Source: Microbacterium soli
Lineage (GTDB): Bacteria; Actinomycetota; Actinomycetes; Actinomycetales; Microbacteriaceae
Reading direction: 5' to 3'
Length of the DNA: 64,000 bases
Assembly (NCBI RefSeq): GCF_039539005.1
Contig: NZ_BAABCP010000002.1
Coordinates: forward strand, 186,001-250,000
The notes under the pieces: model-generated
Database searches by the model: none
What the model saw: only the letters and a program-made list of their open reading frames with translations
Told to the model about the DNA's origin: nothing
Program-made: the position numbers and the translations under genes
Part shown: positions 45,397 through 54,043 of the stretch, piece after piece
How positions within the stretch are numbered: the stretch's first letter is position 1
Layout: each line of letters begins with the position of its first letter

Positions 45397-45723
45397 ATGA
45401 CGACTTCAGTGTTCATCGCAGAGGCCAGCCCCGCCAGCCCGGACCGCGAAGACGAGTTCAACGACTGGTACACGACGACGCACATCCCCGAGGTTCGTTC
45501 CGCGATCCCCGAGGTCACCGCGGTCTCCCGCTACCGGACCTGGAAGGCGGATCAGGACGGTCCCGCGCGCTACATCGCCGTCTACGAGGTCGACGGCCTC
45601 TCGGCCGCCGAAGCTGCGGCGAAGCTCGGCGCGGCGGTTCCCACCTTCACCGCCGGGCCGATGATCACCGAGGGGGAGCACGCCTCCGTCCTCACCTTCG
45701 CCGACAGCGCCGGCGCCAACTGA
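45397..45723 (+). CDS. Small EthD/dimeric alpha-beta barrel protein
   Basis: A 108-residue ferredoxin-like-fold protein: DREDEFNDWYTTTHIPEVRSAIPEVTAVSRYRT is typical of the EthD/DUF4286-like dimeric barrels that act as small monooxygenases, decarboxylases or isomerases in catabolic clusters. There are no cysteines, and a conserved His (TTTHIPEV) sits where such proteins keep a catalytic histidine. The ATG at 45397 has AAGGAG 8 nt before it. It is followed after 2 bp by the alpha/beta hydrolase gene. Confidence 0.75.
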   Translation: MTTSVFIAEASPASPDREDEFNDWYTTTHIPEVRSAIPEVTAVSRYRTWKADQDGPARYIAVYEVDGLSAAEAAAKLGAAVPTFTAGPMITEGEHASVLTFADSAGAN

Positions 45724-45725
45724 CG

Positions 45726-46427
45726 GTGCCGCGCCACGACGGGCCCCGCACGGCCCCCGACCGGAAGAGCGAAGCGGTGGTGTTCGTGCACGGCTTCGGC
45801 TCGACGCACGACGCCACCTGGGGCGTGCCGGGCTGGCCCGAGCTGATGGAGGACATCGGCTACCGCGTCGTTCCGTTCGGCCTGCCCGGGCACGGTGACA
45901 CCCCCGTGCCCGGGGGCACGGACGACGACACCCTCGACGAGCTGCTCGGGGTCGCCCGGCGCGAAGGGGCCGTCTCCGCGGTCGGTTTCTCGGCCGGCTC
46001 CCTCTTGCTGCTGCGCGCCGCCGTCCGCGATCCCGGCGCCTTCGAACGGCTCGTCCTCATCGGCATCGGCGACGGGATGTGGGCCGACCCGTCCGGCTTC
46101 TCCTCGCTCGCCGACACCCTGACGGCCGACGAACCGGACGCCTCGACCGCCCTGCTGCGCCAGCTCGCCGAGCGCGCGGGCAATTCCCTCGAATCGATCG
46201 CCGCCTACGCGAGGTCCGCGGCGCCGCCGCCGCCGTTGCCGAGCCTGCAGCGTCTCGACGCCGACGTCCTCGTGATCCTCGGGGACGAGGACACGGTGGG
46301 CCCGGCCGACGCGCTCGTGTCGGCGCTGCCGCGCGCGACCCTCACGTCCCTTCCGCGCACGGACCACTATCGCGCACCGTCCTCGCCGGAGGCGATGAGC
46401 GCAGTCCTCGACTTCTTCGCCCGGTAG
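45726..46427 (+). CDS. Alpha/beta hydrolase
   Basis: A 233-residue cytosolic hydrolase: oxyanion segment VFVHGFGSTHD, nucleophile elbow GFSAGSLLL (~residue 96), acid in LGDEDTVGP and histidine in TDHYRAP. All triad positions are present. The GTG start lies 2 bp after the EthD-like gene, so the genes are co-transcribed. It may hydrolyse a lactone or thioester intermediate; no specific evidence. Confidence 0.82.
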   Translation: MPRHDGPRTAPDRKSEAVVFVHGFGSTHDATWGVPGWPELMEDIGYRVVPFGLPGHGDTPVPGGTDDDTLDELLGVARREGAVSAVGFSAGSLLLLRAAVRDPGAFERLVLIGIGDGMWADPSGFSSLADTLTADEPDASTALLRQLAERAGNSLESIAAYARSAAPPPPLPSLQRLDADVLVILGDEDTVGPADALVSALPRATLTSLPRTDHYRAPSSPEAMSAVLDFFAR

Positions 46428-46446
46428 CGCCACCGCGCCCGTGCCG

Positions 46447-47721
46447 CTACGGCTCGGGCGCGTCCAGCAGAGCGCGGATCGTCGCGGTATCCGCGCCGAC
46501 CGGGCGCGCCGGCGGCGACACCGGAATGCGCGGCGGATCCGCGACCGCCACCGCGGCACCGCCCGGGAACCTCAGACGCCATCCCCCGTCCGAGCGCTCG
46601 ACCGAGTGGGGCGGAGCCTCCTCGCGAGCCCGGGCGGCGTACTCGGCGGCGACCCCGCTCAGCGACACATCGACGAGCGTGCCGCCGCCCGCGTCGAGCG
46701 CGGCGACGACCTCGCCCGCGACCCTCACGCCGGTGAGCGGATCCGCGATCGCGTCCCCCGCGAACACCGGGTCGCCGGCCGCCCCGCGCCCGACCAGACC
46801 GCCCGCCACCGCGGCATCGTCCCCGAAGGCCACGCGATGCTGCGCCGGTCCTTCCGCCCCGTGCCCGGTGATGCGCACCCAGATCTTCCCGGCGCGGTTC
46901 CGACGCTGGTCGAACGCCAGCCCCCGCTGACGCAGCGCGCGCGGGCGCGAGGCCTCGATGACGATGTCGGCCGCGTCGATCAGTCGCGCGAGGAGCGCTT
47001 CCCCGTCGGCGTCGCCGGAGATCTCGCACGCGAGTTTGCCGTGCCCGAGCCAATCGAAGAACCGCGCGTTCCCGCGCCGCGCGCCGTCCGGACGGCCGGC
47101 GAACTCGACCTTCACCACCCGTGCGCCGCCCGCCGCCAGCAGCGCGGTGCTCAGCGGTCCCGCCCAGAGCGCCGACAGATCGACCACGAGCGCTCCCCGC
47201 AGGCTCCGCGTCTCCGCCGGGGCGATCGGCTTGGTCCGGACGGCCGGCGGCCCGGCCTCGCCGAGGGTCGCGGCGGGCAGCCCCAGCATCGCGGCGCGCT
47301 CCACCAGCTCTCCGACCGAGCGACGGGCCGCCGCCGCCACCGCGAGCCACGGCTCTCGCTCCCCGAGTTCGGCGCCGAGGAGCGCCGGGACGAGTTCTCG
47401 ATCCGAGTCCCGAGCGAGGCTCAGCGCCCCCCAGCCGTCACGCCCCCGGATCAGGCGGGTCGCTCCGCCGGCCGACACCCGCCCTCCGCGCGCGAAGCCG
47501 TTCTCCCGGGCGCGTCCGGCGAGGACGATCGCCGGGTCGCGCAATGCGTCCCCGGGAGGCAGGCCGAGCCGCCCCACCAGGCGACCGAGCTCGTCCGCGA
47601 ACGCCGCGTACGCGAAGGCCGGGCTCGCGTCGACGGGACCCTCGGGTTCGCCCGTCAGCGACATCAGCCCGGACTCCGCCCAGCGGGTCAGTATCGCCTC
47701 GCCCGGTGCGTCAGCGCTCAT
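46447..47721 (-). CDS. CaiB/BaiF-family CoA-transferase
   Basis: A 424-residue divergent member. The transferase core starts only near residue 175 (LRGALVVDLSALWAGPLSTALLAAGGARVVKVE), after an Ala-rich N-terminal part. DIVIEASRPRALRQRGL, WVRITGHGAEGPAQHRVAFGDDAAVAGGLVG and DPLTGVRVAGEVVAAL follow the family order. It would move CoA between carboxylic acids to activate the substrate without ATP. It is convergent with the alpha/beta hydrolase gene (19 bp between the ends) and divergent from tetR. Confidence 0.82.
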   Translation of the reverse strand: MSADAPGEAILTRWAESGLMSLTGEPEGPVDASPAFAYAAFADELGRLVGRLGLPPGDALRDPAIVLAGRARENGFARGGRVSAGGATRLIRGRDGWGALSLARDSDRELVPALLGAELGEREPWLAVAAAARRSVGELVERAAMLGLPAATLGEAGPPAVRTKPIAPAETRSLRGALVVDLSALWAGPLSTALLAAGGARVVKVEFAGRPDGARRGNARFFDWLGHGKLACEISGDADGEALLARLIDAADIVIEASRPRALRQRGLAFDQRRNRAGKIWVRITGHGAEGPAQHRVAFGDDAAVAGGLVGRGAAGDPVFAGDAIADPLTGVRVAGEVVAALDAGGGTLVDVSLSGVAAEYAARAREEAPPHSVERSDGGWRLRFPGGAAVAVADPPRIPVSPPARPVGADTATIRALLDAPEP

Positions 47722-47819
47722 CCGAGGGCCGAGCTTCGTACGATGGGGATCACGTCCTCCTTCACGGACTGCAGAACAAGTGAGCCGTTCAAAGGCGACT
47801 CCAGGCCCACCATATTCTC

Positions 47820-48548
47820 ATGACCGAACCCGATCCACAGAATGCGAACCGCATGCCCGCCCAGAAACCGAAAACCCGCCAGCGTCGAGAACGCGGCTCC
47901 ATCTCCTCCGATCAGATCATCGAGGGAGCCTTCGCCGTCATCAAGGATTCCTCCGTCGAGAGCCTCAGCATGCCCGAGCTCGCACGGAGGCTCGACGTCG
48001 GCGTCACCAGCATCTACTGGTACTTCCGCAGGAAGGAGGATCTGCTCCGCGCGATGAGCGATCGCGCGCTCGCGATACTGTACACGCAGCTGCCCGATCC
48101 GGCCGACTTCGGCGACTGGCGGACCTTCATCGAGACCTACCAGCGCACGACGCGGGAGATCCTGACCCAGGATCCCGCCCTGGCGGACCTCATCCTCGTT
48201 CGGCAGAACTCCTACTCGCTCGCGGCCGGCATCAACGCCTTCAGGAGCGTCGACCGGAATCTGCAGGCCCTCATCGACGCGGGCTTCGCCCCGCTGCAGG
48301 CCTGGCGGCTGTTGAGCGCCGTCACCACGTTCACGAACGGCATGATCCTCGCCGCCCGGACGGCGACGATGAACGACGCCGTCACGCTCGACGAACGGCA
48401 GACGCTCCTCATCACCGACGAGATGCCGGCGCTCACCGACCTGGTGCGCACCGAGAAGATCCAGCTCGCCATGGTCTCGGACGAGGACTTCGAGACCGGG
48501 CTCGCGGCGCTTCTCGACGGCTTCGAGCGTCAGCTCGAGAAGAGCTGA
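47820..48548 (+). CDS. TetR/AcrR-family transcriptional regulator
   Basis: 242 residues. The N-terminal helix-turn-helix lies in SSDQIIEGAFAVIKDSSVESLSMPELARRLDVGVTSIYWYFRRKEDLLRAM (~28–80), a complete TetR DNA-binding domain. The C-terminal effector domain is helical. It is the only transcription factor gene inside the island and is therefore the prime candidate for the repeated TTACSGTAA elements, although its own upstream region (47,722–47,819) lacks a clear copy. There is no good ribosome site before the ATG; a later ATG at residue 12 is possible. Confidence 0.88.
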   Translation: MTEPDPQNANRMPAQKPKTRQRRERGSISSDQIIEGAFAVIKDSSVESLSMPELARRLDVGVTSIYWYFRRKEDLLRAMSDRALAILYTQLPDPADFGDWRTFIETYQRTTREILTQDPALADLILVRQNSYSLAAGINAFRSVDRNLQALIDAGFAPLQAWRLLSAVTTFTNGMILAARTATMNDAVTLDERQTLLITDEMPALTDLVRTEKIQLAMVSDEDFETGLAALLDGFERQLEKS

Positions 48549-48554
48549 CACGAC

Positions 48555-49959
48555 TCAGCTGAGGTCGAGGACCCGATGGCGCGGGATCGCCAGCGCGATC
48601 GCCCCGGCGATCAGGGCGACGGCCGCGGCGACCACGTCGAGGACCACGATGCCGCTCCAGGTGGGATAGGAGCCGCCGTCGATCACGACGAATGACACCG
48701 ACAGCACGGCGGCCACCACGGCGCTGGATGTCGAGGTCCCCACCTGCCGCAGCACCGTGTTCAGTCCGTTCGCCGAGGCGGTCTGCGCCAGGGGCACCGC
48801 CGACATGATGAGGGCGGGCATCGCGGCGTAGGCGAACGCCGTGCCGATGCCGACCAGCGCCGCCGACAGCGACACCTCGAGCGCCGAGTGATAGAGGAAG
48901 TTGCGCACGATGTACCCGATCGCGATGATCACCGTGCCGGCGATGAGCACGACCTTGCCGCCGATGCGGTTGAGCAGGTATCCGTTCACGGGCGACAGCA
49001 CCACCATCGCGAGCCCCGACGGCACCATCCACAGGCCCGCCTCGGTCACCGACAGCCCGAGCCCGTACCCGGTCTCCGTCGGCGCCTGCAGCTGCTGCAT
49101 CGACCAGCATGCTGACGAACAGCGCGAAGCCGACGAAGACCGCCGTGATGTTCGTGAGGGCGACCGTGCGAGCAGCCATGGTGCGCAGTTGCAGGATCGG
49201 GTCGCGCAGGCGCAACTGGAACGGGATCCACCCGGCGAGCACCGCGAGGGAGAGGACGGTCAGGCCGATCGTCGGGAACGAGCTCCACCCCCAGATGGAC
49301 CCCCGCGAGACGACCAGGAGCACGCCGGCGATGATGACCGAGAGCGCGGTCGCGCCGACGAAGTCGAAGCTCCCTCCCGATCTGACGCTCGGGTCGCGCA
49401 CCACGACGGCGACCGCGACGATCAGCAGCAGCGTCACCGCGAGCATGAGCCAGAAGACCCAGCGCCATCCCACGGCGTCGTAGATCAGGCCGGACAGCGG
49501 CAGGCCGAGGGCGCCCCCGAAACCGAGCGTGGCGCTCATGAGGGCCACTGCGGAACCGACGCGCTCCGGGGGGAGCGTGTCGCGGAGGATGCTCATCCCG
49601 ATGGGGATGAGGGCCATCCCGAAGCCCGCGAGCGCGCGGCCGATGAAGAGCGCCGCGTACCCTCCGGCCGCCGCGGACACCAGCGCGCCGGCGGCCATGA
49701 TCGCGAGGCAGACGTACAGCAGCGGACGCTTCCCGTACATGTCGGCGAGACGCGAGAGCGTCGGCACGCTGATCGCGCCGATCAAGAGGGTGATGGTGAC
49801 CAGCCAGGTCGCGGCATCGGCGGAGACGTCGAGTTCACGCGGAAAGATGGGGAGCAGCGGAATGACCAGGGTCTGGTTGAGCGAGGCCGCGAGCCCGCTC
49901 AGGCTGAGTGTTCCGCTCACGAGCCACGTCGGGCGCCGCTGGCGCGCTCCGCCGGCCAC
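48555..49959 (-). pseudogene. DHA2-type MFS exporter broken by a frameshift
   Basis: A second 14-helix exporter, similar along its length to the broken one at 36.5–38.0 kb (SGLAASLNQTLVIPLLP and SRLADMYGK are shared). The frame from the GTG at 49959 holds to FVGFALFVSMLV near 49,100, then continues correctly only in another frame from MQQLQAPTETGYG (49,100) to the stop at 48,555. By comparison with the paralogue (NNLFAMQQLQ), two bases are missing, or one is extra, just before the ATG at 49,100. The GTG overlaps the stop of the upstream thioesterase gene (TAGTG). Sequencing error cannot be excluded. Confidence 0.75.
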
Positions 49960-50798
49960 TAGCGGCCCCGACGCCGGTAGCTGAGCCTGGCGATGTTCGA
50001 CGGCTTCCCGGTGGGAAGCATGATCTCCGCGTCGACGACGCAGATGGTCCTTCCGACGTGCACCGGGCGGGCGGAGGTGACGATCTCGTCGCCGAGCGGA
50101 GCGGGTCGCAGATAGTTGACGCGCAGGCTCTCGCACTCCCACGCGAAGGGATCCCCGGGAACGGCTCGCGAGGCGGCGTATTCGAGGATGGTCACCGCGA
50201 CGCCGCCGTGCAGCGCGCCCGCCGGGTTCGCCAGGTGCGCCGACACTGCTCCGCGCAGCGCGGCCGCCCCGGCCTGCGCCTCGGGCACCCCGAGCAGTTC
50301 GGCCAGCGATATCCCCGGGGGGTCCATCTCGGGCGACGGCCGAGGATCGTATCTGCGCCCGCGGTCCACGAACCGCGAGGCGAACTGGGCCTCGGCGAGC
50401 ACGCGACCGCCCTCCCCGAGGATGGCGCCGGCGACGCTCCCGCCGATGTCGTTCAGCTCGACCACGTCCTCCCGCAACGAGAACTCCTCCCCCGCCCGCG
50501 GCGGAGACGTCGGAAAGCTCATCGACAGCTCCGAGGTCACGAGCCCGAGCGTCGGCGACGGGCGGCCGCGCATGACGGGATGCGCCAGCGAGGTGTCCGC
50601 GAACACGCCGAGGGCGCCGGCCCGGGCGACGCCGTCGAGGTCGAGACTCTCGGGGCCGACCATCCCGCGTTCGTGCGGCTGGTATGGAGAGTCCCGCCGC
50701 GCCATTCCGAAGATCGCCCAGGGCGTGTAGCCCTCGAGCCGGGGATCTCGGCGGCCGCTCGGGTCGTCGGCCAGAACGTGTGCGGGATTCGGTTTCAA
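49959..50798 (-). CDS. Double-hotdog acyl-CoA thioesterase-like protein
   Basis: 279 residues with two hotdog halves: an N-terminal half around GLVTSELSMSFPTSPPRAGEEF and a C-terminal half with HLANPAGALHGGVAVTILEYAA, the PaaI-type glycine helix. It would release CoA from an acyl thioester. A TTG at 50798 with AGAGAGG 6 nt upstream gives a sensible N-terminus; the open frame further upstream is shadow sequence. It is related in layout to the thioesterase at 62,684. It overlaps the broken MFS gene by one base. Confidence 0.75.
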   Translation of the reverse strand: MKPNPAHVLADDPSGRRDPRLEGYTPWAIFGMARRDSPYQPHERGMVGPESLDLDGVARAGALGVFADTSLAHPVMRGRPSPTLGLVTSELSMSFPTSPPRAGEEFSLREDVVELNDIGGSVAGAILGEGGRVLAEAQFASRFVDRGRRYDPRPSPEMDPPGISLAELLGVPEAQAGAAALRGAVSAHLANPAGALHGGVAVTILEYAASRAVPGDPFAWECESLRVNYLRPAPLGDEIVTSARPVHVGRTICVVDAEIMLPTGKPSNIARLSYRRRGR

Positions 50799-50935
50799 CG
50801 TACGCCTCTCTTCACGGTGCTCGTCCTTGTGTCGCGCATCAGGTACCACCTTCTCACCCGCCCGTGCCAGGCCGGCGCCGTGAGACGTGCGATGGCCGAG
50901 GCTCGCGCCCCGGCCTTCGCACTCGGACTGGATGC

Positions 50936-52156
50936 TCAGGACACGATCCCGCCGTCCTTCGCCTCGATGATCTGCGGCCACTCGTATCCGAGTTCCAACA
51001 GCACCTGCTCCGTGTGCTCCGCATACTCGGGAGCGCTCGACGGCGCCGGCGTCTCCTTGTTGAAGCGGATGGGCGGCGCGACCTGACGATACTCCACGCC
51101 GTTCTCGGCCTTGTTCCGGATGAAATAGCCGTTCGCGTCCGTCTGCGGGTCGTCCAAGGCCTCCTTCGGAGACTTGATCGGGCTCCACGCGCCGGTCTCG
51201 TCCTTGAGCACCTCGACCCAGTGGGCGTACGGCTGCGAGGCGAAATGCGAGCTGAGGATCTCGGTGAGCTCCGCGTTGTTCTTAAAGAGGTTCTGCGCCG
51301 GCGTGAAGCGTTCGTCCTCCGCCAGCTCGGGGAGCCCCACCCGGCGCGCGAACGCTGCCCAGTTCTTGTCGGGCTGCAGGAACGTCAGCTGTATCCATCG
51401 CCCGTCAGACGTCTTATAGGGGTTGACCAGCGCGTTGAAGGAGGCGCCGAGTTCGGGCTTCGGCACGACCTCGACGTCGAAGAAGTCCGCCGCGGTCACG
51501 TCGGGGGCGATCGTCCACAGGGCCTGCGCCAGCAGCGACACCTCCACGGGAAGCGCCTCTCCCGTGCGCTCGCGGTGGTAGAGGGCGCCGAGGACGCCGC
51601 CCGCGAGCGTCAGCCCGGCGGGGAGATCGCCGAGCGCCGGCGTCTGACGGAAGGGCACGATCGAGTCGGGCGCGCTGAGCGAGTACGAGTAGCCGCTCCG
51701 CGCGAAGTAGGACGTCGAGTCGTACCCGGCCGCGCTGGCGTCGGGGCCCTCGGTGCCCTGGCCCGTGCCCTGGGCGACGATCAGCTTCGGATTCGCGGCC
51801 CGCAGTTCGTCGAGGTCGATCTTCAACCGCTCGAGCGCGGCGGGGAGCCAGTTCGTCAGGAACACGTCGGCTTCGGAGACGAGCTTCTTGAAGATCTCGA
51901 GGCCCTGCTCGCTCTTCAGGTTGAGGCCGATGCTGCGTTTGCCGCGGTTGCCGAGCTCCAGCATGAAGTCTTGCCCGGTGCGCGAGTTCTCCTTGACGAG
52001 GCCTCCGACCACGAGCGACCGGCCGGGATCACCGCCTCTGGTATCCTCCACCTTTACGACGTCGGCGCCCCAGTCCGAGAGTGCGACGCCCGCGCTCGGC
52101 ACGAACGTCCATGAAGCAAGCTCCACGACCTTCACGCCATCAAGAATGTTTACCAT
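50936..52156 (-). CDS. CaiB/BaiF-family CoA-transferase, complete
   Basis: A 406-residue family III CoA-transferase of standard length: LDGVKVVELASWTFVPSAGVALSDWGADVVKVED, RGKRSIGLNLKSEQGLEIFKKLVSEADVFLTNWLP, YDSTSYFARSGY near the catalytic Asp position, and the C-terminal APEYAEHTEQVLLELGY. This is the best-preserved of the island's three copies and probably the true activating enzyme. GAGGTGG precedes the ATG at 52156. It is divergent from the DUF35 gene, with a degenerate TTACSGTAA pair between them. Confidence 0.9.
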   Translation of the reverse strand: MVNILDGVKVVELASWTFVPSAGVALSDWGADVVKVEDTRGGDPGRSLVVGGLVKENSRTGQDFMLELGNRGKRSIGLNLKSEQGLEIFKKLVSEADVFLTNWLPAALERLKIDLDELRAANPKLIVAQGTGQGTEGPDASAAGYDSTSYFARSGYSYSLSAPDSIVPFRQTPALGDLPAGLTLAGGVLGALYHRERTGEALPVEVSLLAQALWTIAPDVTAADFFDVEVVPKPELGASFNALVNPYKTSDGRWIQLTFLQPDKNWAAFARRVGLPELAEDERFTPAQNLFKNNAELTEILSSHFASQPYAHWVEVLKDETGAWSPIKSPKEALDDPQTDANGYFIRNKAENGVEYRQVAPPIRFNKETPAPSSAPEYAEHTEQVLLELGYEWPQIIEAKDGGIVS

Positions 52157-52236
52157 CAATCCACCTCACTGTGTTTGTGGCCCTCGAGCCCGCTGATAAT
52201 CACCAAAGAGCACTGAAAAGCTTTCATCCGTAGGGT

Positions 52237-52257
52237 ATACCATAAGGCTTACGAGAG
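52237..52257. promoter_or_regulatory. Degenerate paired TTACSGTAA element 3
   Basis: ATACCATAA at 52237 and TTACGAGAG at 52249, 12-bp distance, in the divergent CoA-transferase/DUF35 intergenic region. A single better half, TGTACGGTA, lies at 52295–52303. Confidence 0.4.
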
Positions 52258-52330
52258 TCGAGTCGGTTAAGAAGATTTCGGCGTTTCTCCAGTCTGTACG
52301 GTAGGTAGATCGATCACACTGAGGTGAGCA

Positions 52331-52753
52331 ATGGAAAAACCAGCACCCGTTCCGAGCAAGGCCAGTGCCTTCTATTGGGAACACGCCCGAAAGGGCGAAC
52401 TCGTCATTCAAGGGTTCGAGGGCACCGACTTCGTGCAGTTCCCCCCGAACGACCGCGCCGAGCGCTTCGACATCGACTCCGAGGCCGTGCCGGTTCGCGT
52501 CTCGGGCAACGGCACCATCTATTCGTTCTCGGTGCTGCATCAGGCCTTTCACCCGGCCTTCGCGGAGGACCTCCCCCTCGTGCTCGCGCTCGTGGAGCTC
52601 GACGATCATCCGGGGATCCGGATCCTCACCAACATTCTCGAGGCGAAGCCGGAGGAGGTGTCGATCGGCATGCCGGTCGAAGTGGTCTTCGAGGACCGCG
52701 GGGAATACACCCTGCCCCAATTCCGTCCCACCCAGCAGGAGGTCGCAGCATGA
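52331..52753 (+). CDS. DUF35 OB-fold protein lacking its zinc-ribbon cysteines
   Basis: A 140-residue protein with the standard DUF35 layout: N-terminal helix SAFYWEHARKGELVIQ, the ribbon region (~28–50), then the OB fold with SGNGTIYSFSVLHQAFHPAFAEDLPLVLALVELD and IGMPVEVVFED. The ribbon normally carries two CxxC pairs. Here the equivalent positions are Phe29, Thr32, Ala43 and Phe46, at unchanged spacing, and the whole protein contains no cysteine. Members pair with thiolase-like proteins (Ltp2–ChsH2) in steroid side-chain retro-aldol cleavage. It overlaps the next gene by ATGA. Confidence 0.85.
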   Translation: MEKPAPVPSKASAFYWEHARKGELVIQGFEGTDFVQFPPNDRAERFDIDSEAVPVRVSGNGTIYSFSVLHQAFHPAFAEDLPLVLALVELDDHPGIRILTNILEAKPEEVSIGMPVEVVFEDRGEYTLPQFRPTQQEVAA

Positions 52754-53898
52754 GTATCGGTCGTAAGACAGCGGTCGTCGGCGTCGGCTATTCGGCCATC
52801 AGCCGAGCACTCGGACTGCAGGCGCGGTCGCTCGCGGTAGACGCCGTCAAGGCCGCCGTGGCGGACTCCGGGATCGACATTCAGGACATCGACGGCATCT
52901 ACGAGTACCCCGGTACGACCGGCGAGGCAGCCGTCGACTTCCAGCGGCTCCTAGGCATCGAGAGCCTCTCGGACTTCGGCGACTTCGCGGCCACGGGGGC
53001 CTCGGCGCTCTCCGCCGTCATCCACGCCGAGATGGCGGTCGCGAGCGGCCACTGCGAGGTGGCCCTCGTCATCCGCGCGATCACGCGCGAGTGGGGGCAG
53101 ATGAGCGGCCAGACGCAGTTCCCGCCCGCCGAGGGCGCCGCGCAGTACCTGCTCCCCTACGGCGCCGCGGGCGCCGTGCTCCCGGTCATGGGCATGCGCA
53201 AACGGCGTCGCGAGTTCGAGTTCGGCACGCGCGAGGAGGACTACGGCGCGATCGCGGTCAACGCGCGCAAATGGTCCGCGATGAACGAGCGCGCGATGCT
53301 GCGCGACCCGATCACAATGGACGACTACCTCTCGGCCCGCTACGTCGCCGAGCCGCTTCGGCTCCTCGACTGCGACTACCCGGGCAGCGGCGCCGTCGCC
53401 GTGCTGATCACCACCGAGGAGCGCGCGAAGGATCTCAGGCAGAAGCCGGTCATCATCGATGCGACCTCGCACGGCACGGGATCCCGGCCGGACTGGACGT
53501 TCCCCGACGATCTCGTGTTCGGCGGCACCCGCGACAGCGCCCGGCGGCTCTGGGAGCGTTCGAGCGTCACCGTTGACGACGTCGACGTCGCGGAGATCTA
53601 CGACGGCTTCACGCACATCGCGATGTCCTGGATCGAGGCGCTCGGCTTCTGCGACATCGGCGAGTTCGGCGACTGGGTCGACGGCGGCAAGACGATCGGC
53701 CCCGGCGGATCGCTCCCCATGAACACCAGCGGCGGGCAGCTCGCGGAGGGCCGCCTCCACGGGCTCGGTTTCCTCGCCGAGGCGACGCAGCAGCTGCGCG
53801 GCCAGCTCGGCGAGCGGCAGGTCGAGGGCGCGGACGTCGCCGTGGTGACGAACGCGTTCGGTCCCCAGTGCGCCTCCCTGGTGCTCCTGACCGACTGA
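52750..53898 (+). CDS. SCP-x/Ltp2-type thiolase-like protein (probable retro-aldolase)
   Basis: 382 residues of the lipid-transfer-protein thiolase branch. The usual acyl-accepting cysteine of the NGNCATG loop is replaced by alanine (FAATGASAL, Ala80), so it should not work as a thiolase. The C-terminal GGSLPMNTSGGQLAEGRLHG loop and AEIYDGFTH segment are kept, as in Ltp2 aldolases, which cleave a 3-hydroxyacyl-CoA with help of a DUF35 subunit. Translational overlap with the DUF35 gene supports a complex. The reaction is inferred. Confidence 0.85.
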   Translation: MSIGRKTAVVGVGYSAISRALGLQARSLAVDAVKAAVADSGIDIQDIDGIYEYPGTTGEAAVDFQRLLGIESLSDFGDFAATGASALSAVIHAEMAVASGHCEVALVIRAITREWGQMSGQTQFPPAEGAAQYLLPYGAAGAVLPVMGMRKRRREFEFGTREEDYGAIAVNARKWSAMNERAMLRDPITMDDYLSARYVAEPLRLLDCDYPGSGAVAVLITTEERAKDLRQKPVIIDATSHGTGSRPDWTFPDDLVFGGTRDSARRLWERSSVTVDDVDVAEIYDGFTHIAMSWIEALGFCDIGEFGDWVDGGKTIGPGGSLPMNTSGGQLAEGRLHGLGFLAEATQQLRGQLGERQVEGADVAVVTNAFGPQCASLVLLTD

Positions 53899-53912
53899 CC
53901 CCTTTTCGAGAG

Positions 53913-53952
53913 AGAGCATCGCCCCCGCAGAGCGCGGGGGCGATGCTCTTTT
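53913..53952 (+). terminator. Rho-independent terminator after the Ltp2-like gene
   Basis: AGAGCATCGCCCCCGC pairs perfectly with GCGGGGGCGATGCTCT around a 5-base loop, followed by TTTT. Confidence 0.85.
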
Positions 53953-54003
53953 GCTGTGCGTGCTGTCCAGTCGTCTCGGCGGACGCGGCGGCTCCCCACG
54001 CAA

Positions 54004-54036
54004 ACGGCGCCCTCCCGGAAACCGGGAGGGCGCCGT
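54004..54036 (-). terminator. Terminator after dctP copy 1
   Basis: ACGGCGCCCTCCCGG, AAA loop, CCGGGAGGGCGCCGT; a perfect 15-bp stem just outside the 1,286-bp repeat. Confidence 0.75.
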
Positions 54037-54043
54037 GCCGTGC

